A stretch of DNA of 17,679 nucleotides from Thermoflexia bacterium (lineage in GTDB: Bacteria > Chloroflexota > Anaerolineae > B4-G1 > SLSP01): contig JAUWHU010000117.1 of the NCBI GenBank assembly GCA_030605705.1, positions 1 to 17,679 of the forward strand. The letters are read 5' to 3'. How positions within the stretch are numbered: position 1 is the stretch's first letter; each line of letters begins with the position of its first letter. Below are positions 1-6,505 of this stretch, piece by piece. A program made the translations under genes and the position numbers. The notes beneath the pieces were generated by a model, which saw only the letters and a program-made list of their open reading frames with translations, ran no database searches and was not told the DNA's origin.

Positions 1-110
1 GCAGAGAACGCTGAGAACGCCGAGAAAAACAAAGAAGAAAATCTCTGCGCTCTCTGTGTCAATGGGCACTGCCTGCCCATACTACGCTCCGTGGTAAAAT
101 TCTTGTTTTT
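1..110. repeat. Interspersed intergenic repeat, copy A, carrying a nested palindrome
   Basis: Non-coding sequence made of a degenerate inverted repeat: purine-rich GAGAACGC units on the left, then CTCTGCGCTCTCTGTGTC, then CTCCGTGGTAAAATTC on the right. The pyrimidine half is interrupted at 61-85 by the palindromic core TGGGCACTGCCTGCCCA. Related copies lie at 2201-2290 and 4876-4986, and less complete relatives at 3401-3506 and 15017-15050. No ORF or promoter is visible in positions 1-149. Confidence 0.75.
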
Positions 111-149
111 TGTGCCAGGACTTGATTGTTAAGTGCCTAAACAGCAACC

Positions 150-902
150 TCAACCCCTTCTAAACATACCCTCACTTGGGCGTTGGCAGGTGTACTCCCA
201 GAGACGTCCTAAGGTTTCCTCTAGCCGCTCCCCCAGCGCTGCTCCTCGTGGGGTGGTGACGTCATCCTCGTTCTCGAAGACCGCGTAGGGAACCTGTGTC
301 CTCTTGACCGTCAGATAATGGGGATCCGCCGCGCTGAACGTATCCCAATCGTCCTCTCGATAGAGCTGGGCCAGCTTCTCATCACTTAGGCCGTGTTCTA
401 AGATGCTATCGGGCCGGTCCGGGTTGAAGCGCGCCCGGTTCTTCCGCAACGACTCTTCGTGGGAGACGCGGATATAGAGGGCGGCGGCCTGTTGCAGGAG
501 CGGCTCGGAGAGGTGCTGGTAGGCTGCTTGATAGCCACCATGCTCGGTCCCCCGTGCAAATTCGATCAGGGTAGTGTACTGCTTGTGGTAATCGGGGGTA
601 TCCCGTAGCCGTTTGGCGTATTCCAGGCTGAGTCGCTCGATCAGCAGCTGCCAGAGGTACGGCCACTTGAAGTCATTGTCCTCGGCGGTGTGCAGCCGGG
701 GATGCCCCATCCGCTTGAGGATGGCGTCCTCCTCGAACCAGACCCATAGCATGGGGAAGTCGTCGAGGATGTCGAGTTCGCCGATGTGGAAACGCTGCCG
801 GCGTTCGGCAAGCGGCGTGTGCTGCAAGTAGTCAATGATCTCGCTCTTACCCGCTGCGGGACGGGCGTTCAGGATAAGAAGGGGAAAGGTTTCTGTTTGC
901 AT
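150..902 (-). CDS. P-loop NTPase / kinase-like protein of unknown substrate
   Basis: A 250-residue soluble protein. Near the N-terminus there is a Walker A-like P-loop (residues 13-20, ARPAAGKS) after a hydrophobic strand (LLILN), as in small-molecule and nucleotide kinases. A central Arg-rich stretch (VSHEESLRKNRARFNP) could be a LID-type phosphate-binding region; that is inference. The start chosen is the ATG at 902, preceded by AAGGAG with 6-nt spacing. An in-frame upstream ATG would run backwards through the 3' end of the peptidase gene and is rejected. The gene starts 20 nt after the stop of the peptidase gene, so the two are probably co-transcribed. No signal peptide or membrane segment is seen. 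I recognise the fold class but not a named family, and the substrate cannot be assigned. Confidence 0.75.
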   Translation of the reverse strand: MQTETFPLLILNARPAAGKSEIIDYLQHTPLAERRQRFHIGELDILDDFPMLWVWFEEDAILKRMGHPRLHTAEDNDFKWPYLWQLLIERLSLEYAKRLRDTPDYHKQYTTLIEFARGTEHGGYQAAYQHLSEPLLQQAAALYIRVSHEESLRKNRARFNPDRPDSILEHGLSDEKLAQLYREDDWDTFSAADPHYLTVKRTQVPYAVFENEDDVTTPRGAALGERLEETLGRLWEYTCQRPSEGMFRRG

Positions 903-922
903 ATAAGTCTCCTTTGCTTGCT

Positions 923-2335
923 TCACTCCGAAGAAGGGAGATGAGGTGTAGGGCGGGCGGCGATGAAAAACCATACCCCCGGCAAAATGATGACCAGCGC
1001 CAGCAGGAGCCAGGGGGCCAAATCGCGCAACGCGATATGCCCCATGGTCCAGATGCGTTGGGGTTGTTCGGTGGGGTACCCTTCCTGCTCCAACCAGACG
1101 CGCCACGCTCGTTCCACGGTGGGGAGCTCGGCTCCCACGGCACGTTTCAATCCGCTGCTACAATCCAGCCCGTCGGCGTAGGCATCCAGCAGCACACGCA
1201 TCCCCGACCAGCCGTAGGTCTGCTGGAGGTAACCCACCACACTTTGACTTTCGGCATAGGCCAGGATCACCTGTTCTCCCCCCAACGTGTAGAAGGGCGG
1301 GCAGAGATCTGCCAATGGCAACAGCGCATTTTCCCGGCGGGCGCGTTCCAGGGCCAGTGCGTAGAGCGCTTCAGGACGTTGTTCAAAGTGAGTGGCCAGC
1401 CCCTCGTTGAGCCAGCAGGGCAGGTTGGCGTATCCCTGGGGGCCGAGCTGGCGGTAGAGTGCCAGGTGGGTCAGCTCGTGGGGGATGTCTTGCTGCAGCC
1501 GGATGAGCGACTCGGGGGTGGTGGGGATTGCCAGGAGGATGACGCCCACCGCCGGGAGCGCTTCTCCGCCGAGCCACTCGTATCCCGATAAACGCAGCGC
1601 CAGCTGGAGATCCGGCAGCGAGGGGTAGACGTAGATCGTGACTGGGCCGAGGGACGGGCTGTGGAGGGAGGTCGTGATTTCCTCCAGGGCGGTGCGGGCG
1701 ATGTCCAGCGCCGCGACCAGCAGTTCCGTGGAGCCGGATACCCACTGGATAGTCAAATCGCCCTCCGTCCGTGTCTGCCACTGGAAGCGGTTGTCCTCGT
1801 TGAGGAAAGTGGTCTCGCCGGTTTTCACGGGGGCGCCGTTGTCATCTTTGTACTCCCACCAGGTGGTGACCATCTGGAAAGGGAGGAAGGGCTGCGCGCG
1901 TAGATCGCGCCGGTAGCGGGCCACGCCATCTTCCACGGTTAGTATATGGATTTCCGGCGCGTCGCCGGCGATGCATAGAAATAATAGCATTTCCTCCACT
2001 TCAGCGGCGGGAGGGAGGCGCAGGGTGAACTCGGCGCTTTGTCCGAAAGTGTAACTGTAGGTGGTCTCCGGCGCTTCTTGGGCGAGGGTGGGGCGGGGCA
2101 GGAGCCAGCCGCTCAGGAGAACCAAAATACACCACACCAGATACCCACGACGTAGGCACTTTTCCCTAACCTGGACAAGCCAGAACCAAGAGGGACATAA
2201 CCACGGACGTAGTATGGGCAGGCAGTGCCCATAACACGGAGAAGAAAACAGTAAATCCAGAACTCCGTGTCCTCCGTGGTGAAATTCTTGCTCAATGTGC
2301 AAAAATTTCACTGGTAAGGTACTTAGGTGTTTCAC
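923..2335 (-). CDS. Membrane-anchored peptidase MA-like zinc metallopeptidase
   Basis: An extracytoplasmic gluzincin-type zinc protease of the peptidase MA-like group. HELTH (residues 286-290) gives the two zinc histidines and catalytic Glu. NEGLA, with Glu311 21 residues after the second His, supplies the expected third ligand. A hydrophobic segment near 67-80 followed by LAQ-EAP (about 84-89) looks like a signal peptide. Residues about 441-460 form a C-terminal membrane anchor with a short basic tail. Expected topology is an outside catalytic domain held by the C-terminal helix. The GTG start at 2335 overlaps the stop of the HEAT gene (GTGA) and has GGAGG 7 nt upstream, suggesting translational coupling. 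However, residues about 15-45 are read through an interspersed repeat, so the first ~56 residues may not be native. An alternative GTG at 2137 begins directly at the hydrophobic core but loses the basic n-region (REKCLRR). Function is secure; the start is not. Confidence 0.8.
   Translation of the reverse strand: MKHLSTLPVKFLHIEQEFHHGGHGVLDLLFSSPCYGHCLPILRPWLCPSWFWLVQVREKCLRRGYLVWCILVLLSGWLLPRPTLAQEAPETTYSYTFGQSAEFTLRLPPAAEVEEMLLFLCIAGDAPEIHILTVEDGVARYRRDLRAQPFLPFQMVTTWWEYKDDNGAPVKTGETTFLNEDNRFQWQTRTEGDLTIQWVSGSTELLVAALDIARTALEEITTSLHSPSLGPVTIYVYPSLPDLQLALRLSGYEWLGGEALPAVGVILLAIPTTPESLIRLQQDIPHELTHLALYRQLGPQGYANLPCWLNEGLATHFEQRPEALYALALERARRENALLPLADLCPPFYTLGGEQVILAYAESQSVVGYLQQTYGWSGMRVLLDAYADGLDCSSGLKRAVGAELPTVERAWRVWLEQEGYPTEQPQRIWTMGHIALRDLAPWLLLALVIILPGVWFFIAARPTPHLPSSE
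2201..2290. repeat. Interspersed repeat, copy B, with nested palindrome
   Basis: CCACGGAC, then the palindromic core TGGGCAGGCAGTGCCCA (within 2209-2232), then ACACGGAG, a spacer, and CTCCGTGTCCTCCGTGG-TGAAATTC. The outer halves form an inverted repeat (ACACGGAG with CTCCGTGT). This copy has the opposite orientation to the one at 1-110. It lies inside the 5' end of the peptidase reading frame as opened from 2335. Confidence 0.75.
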
Positions 2336-3372
2336 TCCTCATCCTCCGGCCAGTCCCCGGTTGTGTCGGAGGGCATGAATAGCTCCCCCCAGCGGGTATC
2401 GCTTTCGCCTACAAAGTCCTCCGGCAGGCCCAAAAAATGGATAGGATCGCCGTGAAGGAATTCCAGCTCGTTGAGCGCGGCGTCGGCGGCTGCGTGTAGG
2501 GCTTCGTTGTCAGAATTCAGGTGCTGTTCCAGCGTGCCGCGTGCCAGCTCCCCGCCAATCTGCCCCAGTGCCCACAGCGCGGCCTCCTGCACCTCGCGGT
2601 CCACGTCTTCCGTTAGCTCGACCAGCTCGTGAAGCGCGTCGCCGGCGGCCAGCTCCCCGCAGGCGCGGGCGGCCTCGTAGCGCATAGCGGGGTCGGGACT
2701 GTGTAACTCCTGGATGACGGTTTCCTTCCAGCGCGGGTCGGCGCTGCGCCCCATGGCGAAAATGGCGCTGAAGCGCAGCGGCGCTTCAGGATGGGCGTAG
2801 GCTGTCTGGAACAGCTCTGGAAGCGCGGGAAGGCTGGCGTAAGCCAGGGACTCCAGTGCGCGACGTCTGACTTCTAAGGTCTCCTGGGGGTTGTGATGCG
2901 CTGCGAGCAGGGCTTCGCAGGCCATCTCGAACGGTCGCGGGCGGATTTTCTCCAGCTCGCCCAGCAGCACGAAGTGGCCCAGGCACTGCGCTGCTACGGC
3001 ACGCACCCTCTCGGCTTCGTCTTCCATGAGCAAATGGGTAAGCTGTGGGATCAGCCGCGCATCTTCGTCTTCCCACAACCCTTCGATGGCACTGGCACGG
3101 ACAGCTGCGTCGGAATCATGGAGCGCCAGGCGGAAGATCGCGGTGAAGTCCAGGGAAAAATCTCCCTCGGCCAGCTGCACCAGGCTCTCGGCGAGCCGGC
3201 GTCGCTCCGCTACGGGAAGCCGGGGCCAGAGCTGCGCCAGCCGGGCGGCATCCTCGATGGTGAGGTCTGAAAGATAGGGTATCTCCGTGCTCTGGGGAGC
3301 TTTGTGCTCCTGTTCCAGGGCTTGCCACAGGGTGGCGATATGTTGTTGTTGGGTTTCTTTTTCAGATTCCAT
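2332..3372 (-). CDS. HEAT-repeat protein
   Basis: A 346-residue soluble protein built largely of HEAT-like alpha-alpha repeats, a scaffold for protein-protein contacts. About seven units are visible, each with an AA/R-rich second helix: AVRASAIEGLWEDED, RVRAVAAQCLGHFV, EVRRRALESLAYASL, LRFSAIFAMGRSADP, MRYEAARACGELAAGD, EVQEAALWALGQIGG and ALHAAADAALNELEF. The N-terminal ~80 residues are helical and charged, and the C-terminus is very acidic (WPEDEE). No catalytic motif, signal peptide or membrane segment is seen. The ATG at 3372 is chosen because AGGAG lies 8 nt upstream. An upstream in-frame ATG at 3405 falls in the edge of a repeat. The stop overlaps the GTG start of the MA peptidase, which suggests the two proteins are made together. 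A PBS-lyase/phycobilin-lyase HEAT annotation may be assigned by databases; there is no support for that chemistry here. Confidence 0.85.
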   Translation of the reverse strand: MESEKETQQQHIATLWQALEQEHKAPQSTEIPYLSDLTIEDAARLAQLWPRLPVAERRRLAESLVQLAEGDFSLDFTAIFRLALHDSDAAVRASAIEGLWEDEDARLIPQLTHLLMEDEAERVRAVAAQCLGHFVLLGELEKIRPRPFEMACEALLAAHHNPQETLEVRRRALESLAYASLPALPELFQTAYAHPEAPLRFSAIFAMGRSADPRWKETVIQELHSPDPAMRYEAARACGELAAGDALHELVELTEDVDREVQEAALWALGQIGGELARGTLEQHLNSDNEALHAAADAALNELEFLHGDPIHFLGLPEDFVGESDTRWGELFMPSDTTGDWPEDEE

Positions 3373-3400
3373 AAATAGCTCTCCTGAAAAAAAGGGGTAG

Positions 3401-3506
3401 TTCACCGCAGAGATCGCAAAGGAACCTTAATATTCTTAAAATTTATCGTCGAGTATATCAAAAATCTTCATCCCGACTTTGCGTTCTTGGCGTTCTTTGC
3501 GGTCAA
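3401..3506. repeat. Imperfect inverted repeat of the CCGCAGAG/CTTTGCGGT family
   Basis: The gap between the protease and HEAT genes holds a left arm TTCACCGCAGAGATCGCAAA and a right arm TTTGCGTTCTTGGCG-TTCTTTGCGGT, which are imperfect reverse complements separated by an AT-rich centre. It resembles the outer parts of the repeats at 1-110, 2201-2290 and 4876-4986 but lacks the nested palindrome. It is transcribed within the presumed operon and could fold as a long hairpin. Confidence 0.65.
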
Positions 3507-3554
3507 ACCAACTTTCTTCAGCAGACTGATAAATTTTCACGTACTTGCTCATGG

Positions 3555-4721
3555 CTAAGGCACCGGCAGTGTGACCGGGAACACCACATCTAACACGGTG
3601 ATGGCAGCAAAGAGCGCGAGCAGCAGCAGCATGGTGATCATGTGCGCGCGTTCCTGCAACACCGGGGAGAGCGCTCCTCGCCGCACCTTTTCAATGATTG
3701 TAAAGAGAATACGTCCCCCATCCAGTGCAGGAATGGGAAGCAGGTTGAAGATCCCCAGGCCGACGCTCACCACGATGAGCAGGTTGAGGATCGGGAAGAG
3801 TGTGCCTGTGGCAGCGCTCTGCTGAATGCTCTGGTAGGCAATCCGGCTGATGTTAACGATACCGATAGGGCGAGCTTCCTGGATGGGAATTAGCCCGCGC
3901 AGGAGGTCAACCGGCATCCACACCGTCTGAGCGACGAGAGCCGCGAAGATTTGGGTGCCGTTCCACACCGCCTGGGGCACGGGGTAAAGCTCGATGTGGG
4001 AGCTGAGGGCCTCACCGCTCAACATGACTCCTATGGCTCCCTCCCCCGGCGGCGGGTTCTCGCGGGGCGTCAGCGAAACGGTGTGCTCCTCGCCCTCCCG
4101 CTCTACCGTGATGGTGAGGGGTTGCTCCAGATGCGCCTGGATGCTCCTGGTAACGTCGTCGAACATGACGACGTCCTGGCCGTTCATGGCGAGCACCGTG
4201 TCGCCGGCTTGCAGCCCTGCGGCGGCGGCCGGTGAATTAGGCGCGATCTCACTGAAGACCACGCGGACCTCGTCCGCAATGGGGATGCCGGTCAGGAACA
4301 AAAGAATCGCTAAAATCCAGCCGATGAGCAGGTTCGTCACCGGGCCGGCCAGGTAGATCAGAACACGTTTCCCCGGCGGTTGGGTATAGAGGCTGTGTTT
4401 CCGCGCCTCCTCCTTTTCCTCTGGAGTCCTTTTATCCTCTTCGTCTGCGGCTTCTGAGGATTGCTCGTCCACGAAGCTTTCGCCTTCCATTCGGGCAAAG
4501 CCGCCCAGCGGGAGCCAGTTCAGCGTGAATTCCGTCTCTTGCCATTTGAACAGGCGCAAGATGCGGGGCGGAAAGCCGATCCCGAACTCGGGGACCCAAA
4601 CGCCGGCCCATTTGGCTACTAACATGTGTCCCAGCTCATGCAAGGCGATCAAGGGCACCAACGCCACGATAAACCCTAATATGTATCCGAGGCCCTGGTT
4701 TAGGCCTGCGCTTATTGACAT
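3555..4721 (-). CDS. rseP: RseP-like site-2 protease (M50 intramembrane zinc metalloprotease, PDZ)
   Basis: A membrane metalloprotease of the S2P/M50 family that cuts transmembrane segments of regulatory or stress-signalling proteins. Visible features in order: a first membrane helix with HELGH (residues 28-32, two zinc ligands and catalytic Glu); a cytoplasmic loop with a very acidic insert (SSEAADEEDKRTPEEKEE); a second helix (IYLAGPVTNLLIGWILAILLF); one PDZ domain (about 151-218, with SPAAAAGLQAGD); a third helix; the LDGGR motif (Asp334, third zinc ligand); and a last hydrophobic helix. The 388-residue length fits the single-PDZ type. The ATG at 4721 has GGAGG 4 nt before it; an ATG four codons upstream has poor spacing. 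The symbol is by family only. A sigma/anti-sigma partner is not in the window; the client is unknown. Confidence 0.9.
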   Translation of the reverse strand: MSISAGLNQGLGYILGFIVALVPLIALHELGHMLVAKWAGVWVPEFGIGFPPRILRLFKWQETEFTLNWLPLGGFARMEGESFVDEQSSEAADEEDKRTPEEKEEARKHSLYTQPPGKRVLIYLAGPVTNLLIGWILAILLFLTGIPIADEVRVVFSEIAPNSPAAAAGLQAGDTVLAMNGQDVVMFDDVTRSIQAHLEQPLTITVEREGEEHTVSLTPRENPPPGEGAIGVMLSGEALSSHIELYPVPQAVWNGTQIFAALVAQTVWMPVDLLRGLIPIQEARPIGIVNISRIAYQSIQQSAATGTLFPILNLLIVVSVGLGIFNLLPIPALDGGRILFTIIEKVRRGALSPVLQERAHMITMLLLLALFAAITVLDVVFPVTLPVP

Positions 4722-4753
4722 TTTCCCTCCCATATCCTTTATCAGTGTCTTGT

Positions 4754-4781
4754 ATTATACTAGAGGATTAAGGCATGTCCA
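4754..4781 (-). promoter_or_regulatory. Sigma-70-type promoter of the site-2 protease cluster
   Basis: Read on the minus strand: TGGACA (4781-4776), 16-nt spacer, perfect TATAAT (4759-4754). The -10 lies about 32 nt upstream of the chosen ATG, leaving a short leader. No other good promoter is seen before the three downstream genes, which supports one transcript for the cluster. Confidence 0.6.
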
Positions 4782-4813
4782 CTTGTCCTTTCACGACCCC
4801 GCGCTATACTCAA

Positions 4814-4866
4814 AATAGACAGAGACAGAGAGATAGAGACAGGGAGAGATAGAGATAGAGAGACAA
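4814..4866. repeat. Hexamer-period purine tract (AGACAG/AGATAG)
   Basis: A purine-rich run of AGACAG, AGAGAT, AGAGAC, AGGGAG and AGATAG units with a 6-nt period, in the divergent gap between the protease promoter and the GH99-like gene. No start codon or structured RNA is visible in it. Confidence 0.7.
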
Positions 4867-4875
4867 ATTTCCCGA

Positions 4876-4986
4876 CCGAGCCACAGACGGGCAGTGCCCA
4901 CAAACAGAGTAAGTATGGGCAGGCAGTGCCCATAAACGGAGAAAGAATAAGAAAACTCTGTGCCCTTTGTGTCTCTGTGGTAAAAA
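4876..4986. repeat. Interspersed repeat, copy C, with one full and one truncated nested palindrome
   Basis: CCGAGCCACAGAC, then a shortened core GGGCAGTGCCCA (4889-4900), then CAAACAGAGTA, then the full core TGGGCAGGCAGTGCCCA (within 4911-4933), then AACGGAG and a right arm ending CTCTGTGGTAAAAATC. It has the same architecture as 2201-2290 but a duplicated nested element. It occupies most of the space before the GH99-like gene, leaving no obvious promoter for that gene. Confidence 0.75.
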
Positions 4987-5004
4987 TCGCCCCGGAATAT
5001 TGAG

Positions 5005-6339
5005 ATGATACGACAAATGCGACGTTGGAGACGCGGCCTGATATGGTTTTTGTTGTTGGCCTTCCTCACAGGTACGCCTCCCTCCCTGCAGGCTCAAGGA
5101 GAGCGGTTGGTGCTGGCTTTCTACTGTGCCACATTCGACGAGAATACGTGGACACTGCCGCTTCCCGATCAACCGCTGAATCCTTATCGCTCAAGCGACG
5201 CGGCGAGCATTGAGGCCCACGTCCTCCAGGCGCGCTGGGCGGGAATTGATGCCCTGATCATGGATTGGGACGGCCCCTACGGGGAGGACAACCAGACGGA
5301 GCCTAATTTCCGCGTGCTGTTAGCCAAGGCGATGACCCATGGTCTTCGCGCTGCCGTCGCCGTGGATGCGACCGCCTCCACCTTGACGACTCTCGACGAG
5401 GTGGGGCAGGCTTTGACGGTGGTGCGGCAGCAGCACGCGCTGCACGCGGCTTATCTGCACGTGGCGGGGAAGCCGGTGGTCTTCTTTCAGCATCAAGAGC
5501 AGTACCCCGTGGAGAGTTGGGTCACTTTGCGCCAGCAGGTAGACCCTGATCGCGCGATGATATGGTTGGCCGAAGGCGCCGATCTGGCCTACCTGGAGGT
5601 TTTCGATGGTCTCTATCTCCGCAACGTGGCCTGGTGGGACGATCCGGGCGCGATGTTGGTGTCGCTGGGGGACGAGGTGCGCAGCTGGAGCCGGGAGCAC
5701 GGCGTGCAGCGCGTCTGGGTGGCGACGGTCTTGCCTGGCTACGATGACCGCGTCACCGGCAGCGCTCAGACACTTGTCCGGGAGCGTGAGGGAGGCGCGA
5801 CTTACCGTACCTCCTGGGCCGGCGCGCGGCAAAGCGACGCAGATTGGGTGATCATCACCAGTTTCAACGACTGGCTGGCAGGAACACAGATCGAACCCGC
5901 TCAGTCCTATCGCAATTTCTACCTCGATCTGACGGCGGAACTGGCGCTGCAGTACCGTTCAGGTGTGGCGCCCACGGCGACGGCTGAACCGCCGCCCCCG
6001 ACGCTTACGCCGACCCCGCCACCGTCGCCGTTATCGCCGCCGCAGACGCCCACCCCGCCGCTCACGATGACGCCGCAGCTCACGCCAACCGCGACGTTGA
6101 CGCCGACCGCTACCCCGTTCCGCCTCCCTGTTCCTGCGGCGACCACCCTTCCCGCAGCGGAGGACTTGCTGCCTCCCCAGGCGGAAATCGCGGATGGGAC
6201 GGCCGGCGTGACGCCCACGCCAACGGTGGTACCGGGTCGCTATCCGGTGGAAGGGAGCGAGCCGGCGCGTCCCTGCTTCTTGTGGCCTGTCGCGCTCTTG
6301 TGGCTGCCGGCAGCCGTGGCGTTTCTCCGCCGGCATTGA
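5005..6339 (+). CDS. Secreted/anchored GH99-like glycosidase-fold protein
   Basis: A 444-residue exported protein. The basic n-region and hydrophobic core (MRRWRRGLIWFLLLAFL) with a likely cut near LQA-QGE form a signal peptide. The domain at about 34-320 resembles GH99/GH71-like TIM barrels: an early FYCATFDENTW strand, IDALIMDWDGP, AAVAVDA, and the late IITSFNDWLAGTQIEP. The last resembles the family's fNEWxEGxxIEP signature, here with Asp289 in NDW and Ala in place of the second Glu. A Thr/Pro stalk (about 325-385) leads to a C-terminal hydrophobic helix and RRH tail, so the protein is probably surface-anchored. The ATG at 5005 and another at 5017 both have weak ribosome sites; 5017 gives an equally good signal peptide. 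Substrate unknown; possibly alpha-mannan or alpha-glucan. Catalytic competence is uncertain because of the altered motif. Confidence 0.7.
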   Translation: MIRQMRRWRRGLIWFLLLAFLTGTPPSLQAQGERLVLAFYCATFDENTWTLPLPDQPLNPYRSSDAASIEAHVLQARWAGIDALIMDWDGPYGEDNQTEPNFRVLLAKAMTHGLRAAVAVDATASTLTTLDEVGQALTVVRQQHALHAAYLHVAGKPVVFFQHQEQYPVESWVTLRQQVDPDRAMIWLAEGADLAYLEVFDGLYLRNVAWWDDPGAMLVSLGDEVRSWSREHGVQRVWVATVLPGYDDRVTGSAQTLVREREGGATYRTSWAGARQSDADWVIITSFNDWLAGTQIEPAQSYRNFYLDLTAELALQYRSGVAPTATAEPPPPTLTPTPPPSPLSPPQTPTPPLTMTPQLTPTATLTPTATPFRLPVPAATTLPAAEDLLPPQAEIADGTAGVTPTPTVVPGRYPVEGSEPARPCFLWPVALLWLPAAVAFLRRH

Positions 6340-6359
6340 AAGCTTTGGGGAACCACTTA

Positions 6360-6442
6360 CTTGCTTTCTCACTTCCTCGCTTTTTCGCCTTTTCGCTTTC
6401 TCGCTTTCTCACTTCCTCGCTTTCTCGCTCTCTCGCTTCGCA
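6360..6442. repeat. Octamer-period pyrimidine tract (CGCTTTCT)n
   Basis: Between the GH99-like gene and aspS is an almost pure C/T strand with GC steps: repeated CGCTTTCT, CACTTCCT and CGCTCTCT units, 8-nt period with degeneracy. It ends just before the aspS -35 element. The strong purine/pyrimidine asymmetry could favour unusual DNA structure; that is inference. Confidence 0.7.
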
Positions 6443-6445
6443 GAT

Positions 6446-6473
6446 TTGCGACTTCGCCGCGATAGGGTATAGT
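6446..6473 (+). promoter_or_regulatory. Likely aspS promoter
   Basis: TTGCGA (6446-6451), 16-nt spacer, TATAGT (6468-6473), about 32 nt before the aspS start. Four of six -35 and five of six -10 positions fit the sigma-70 consensus. Confidence 0.5.
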
Positions 6474-6505
6474 TACCGGTAATTTTGAGAAGGAGGATGA
6501 TCATC

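Noticed and set aside
914..1591. 225-codon plus-strand frame over the MA peptidase and P-loop gene junction
   Set aside because: It is antisense to the HELTH-containing peptidase and shows no motif or ribosome site.
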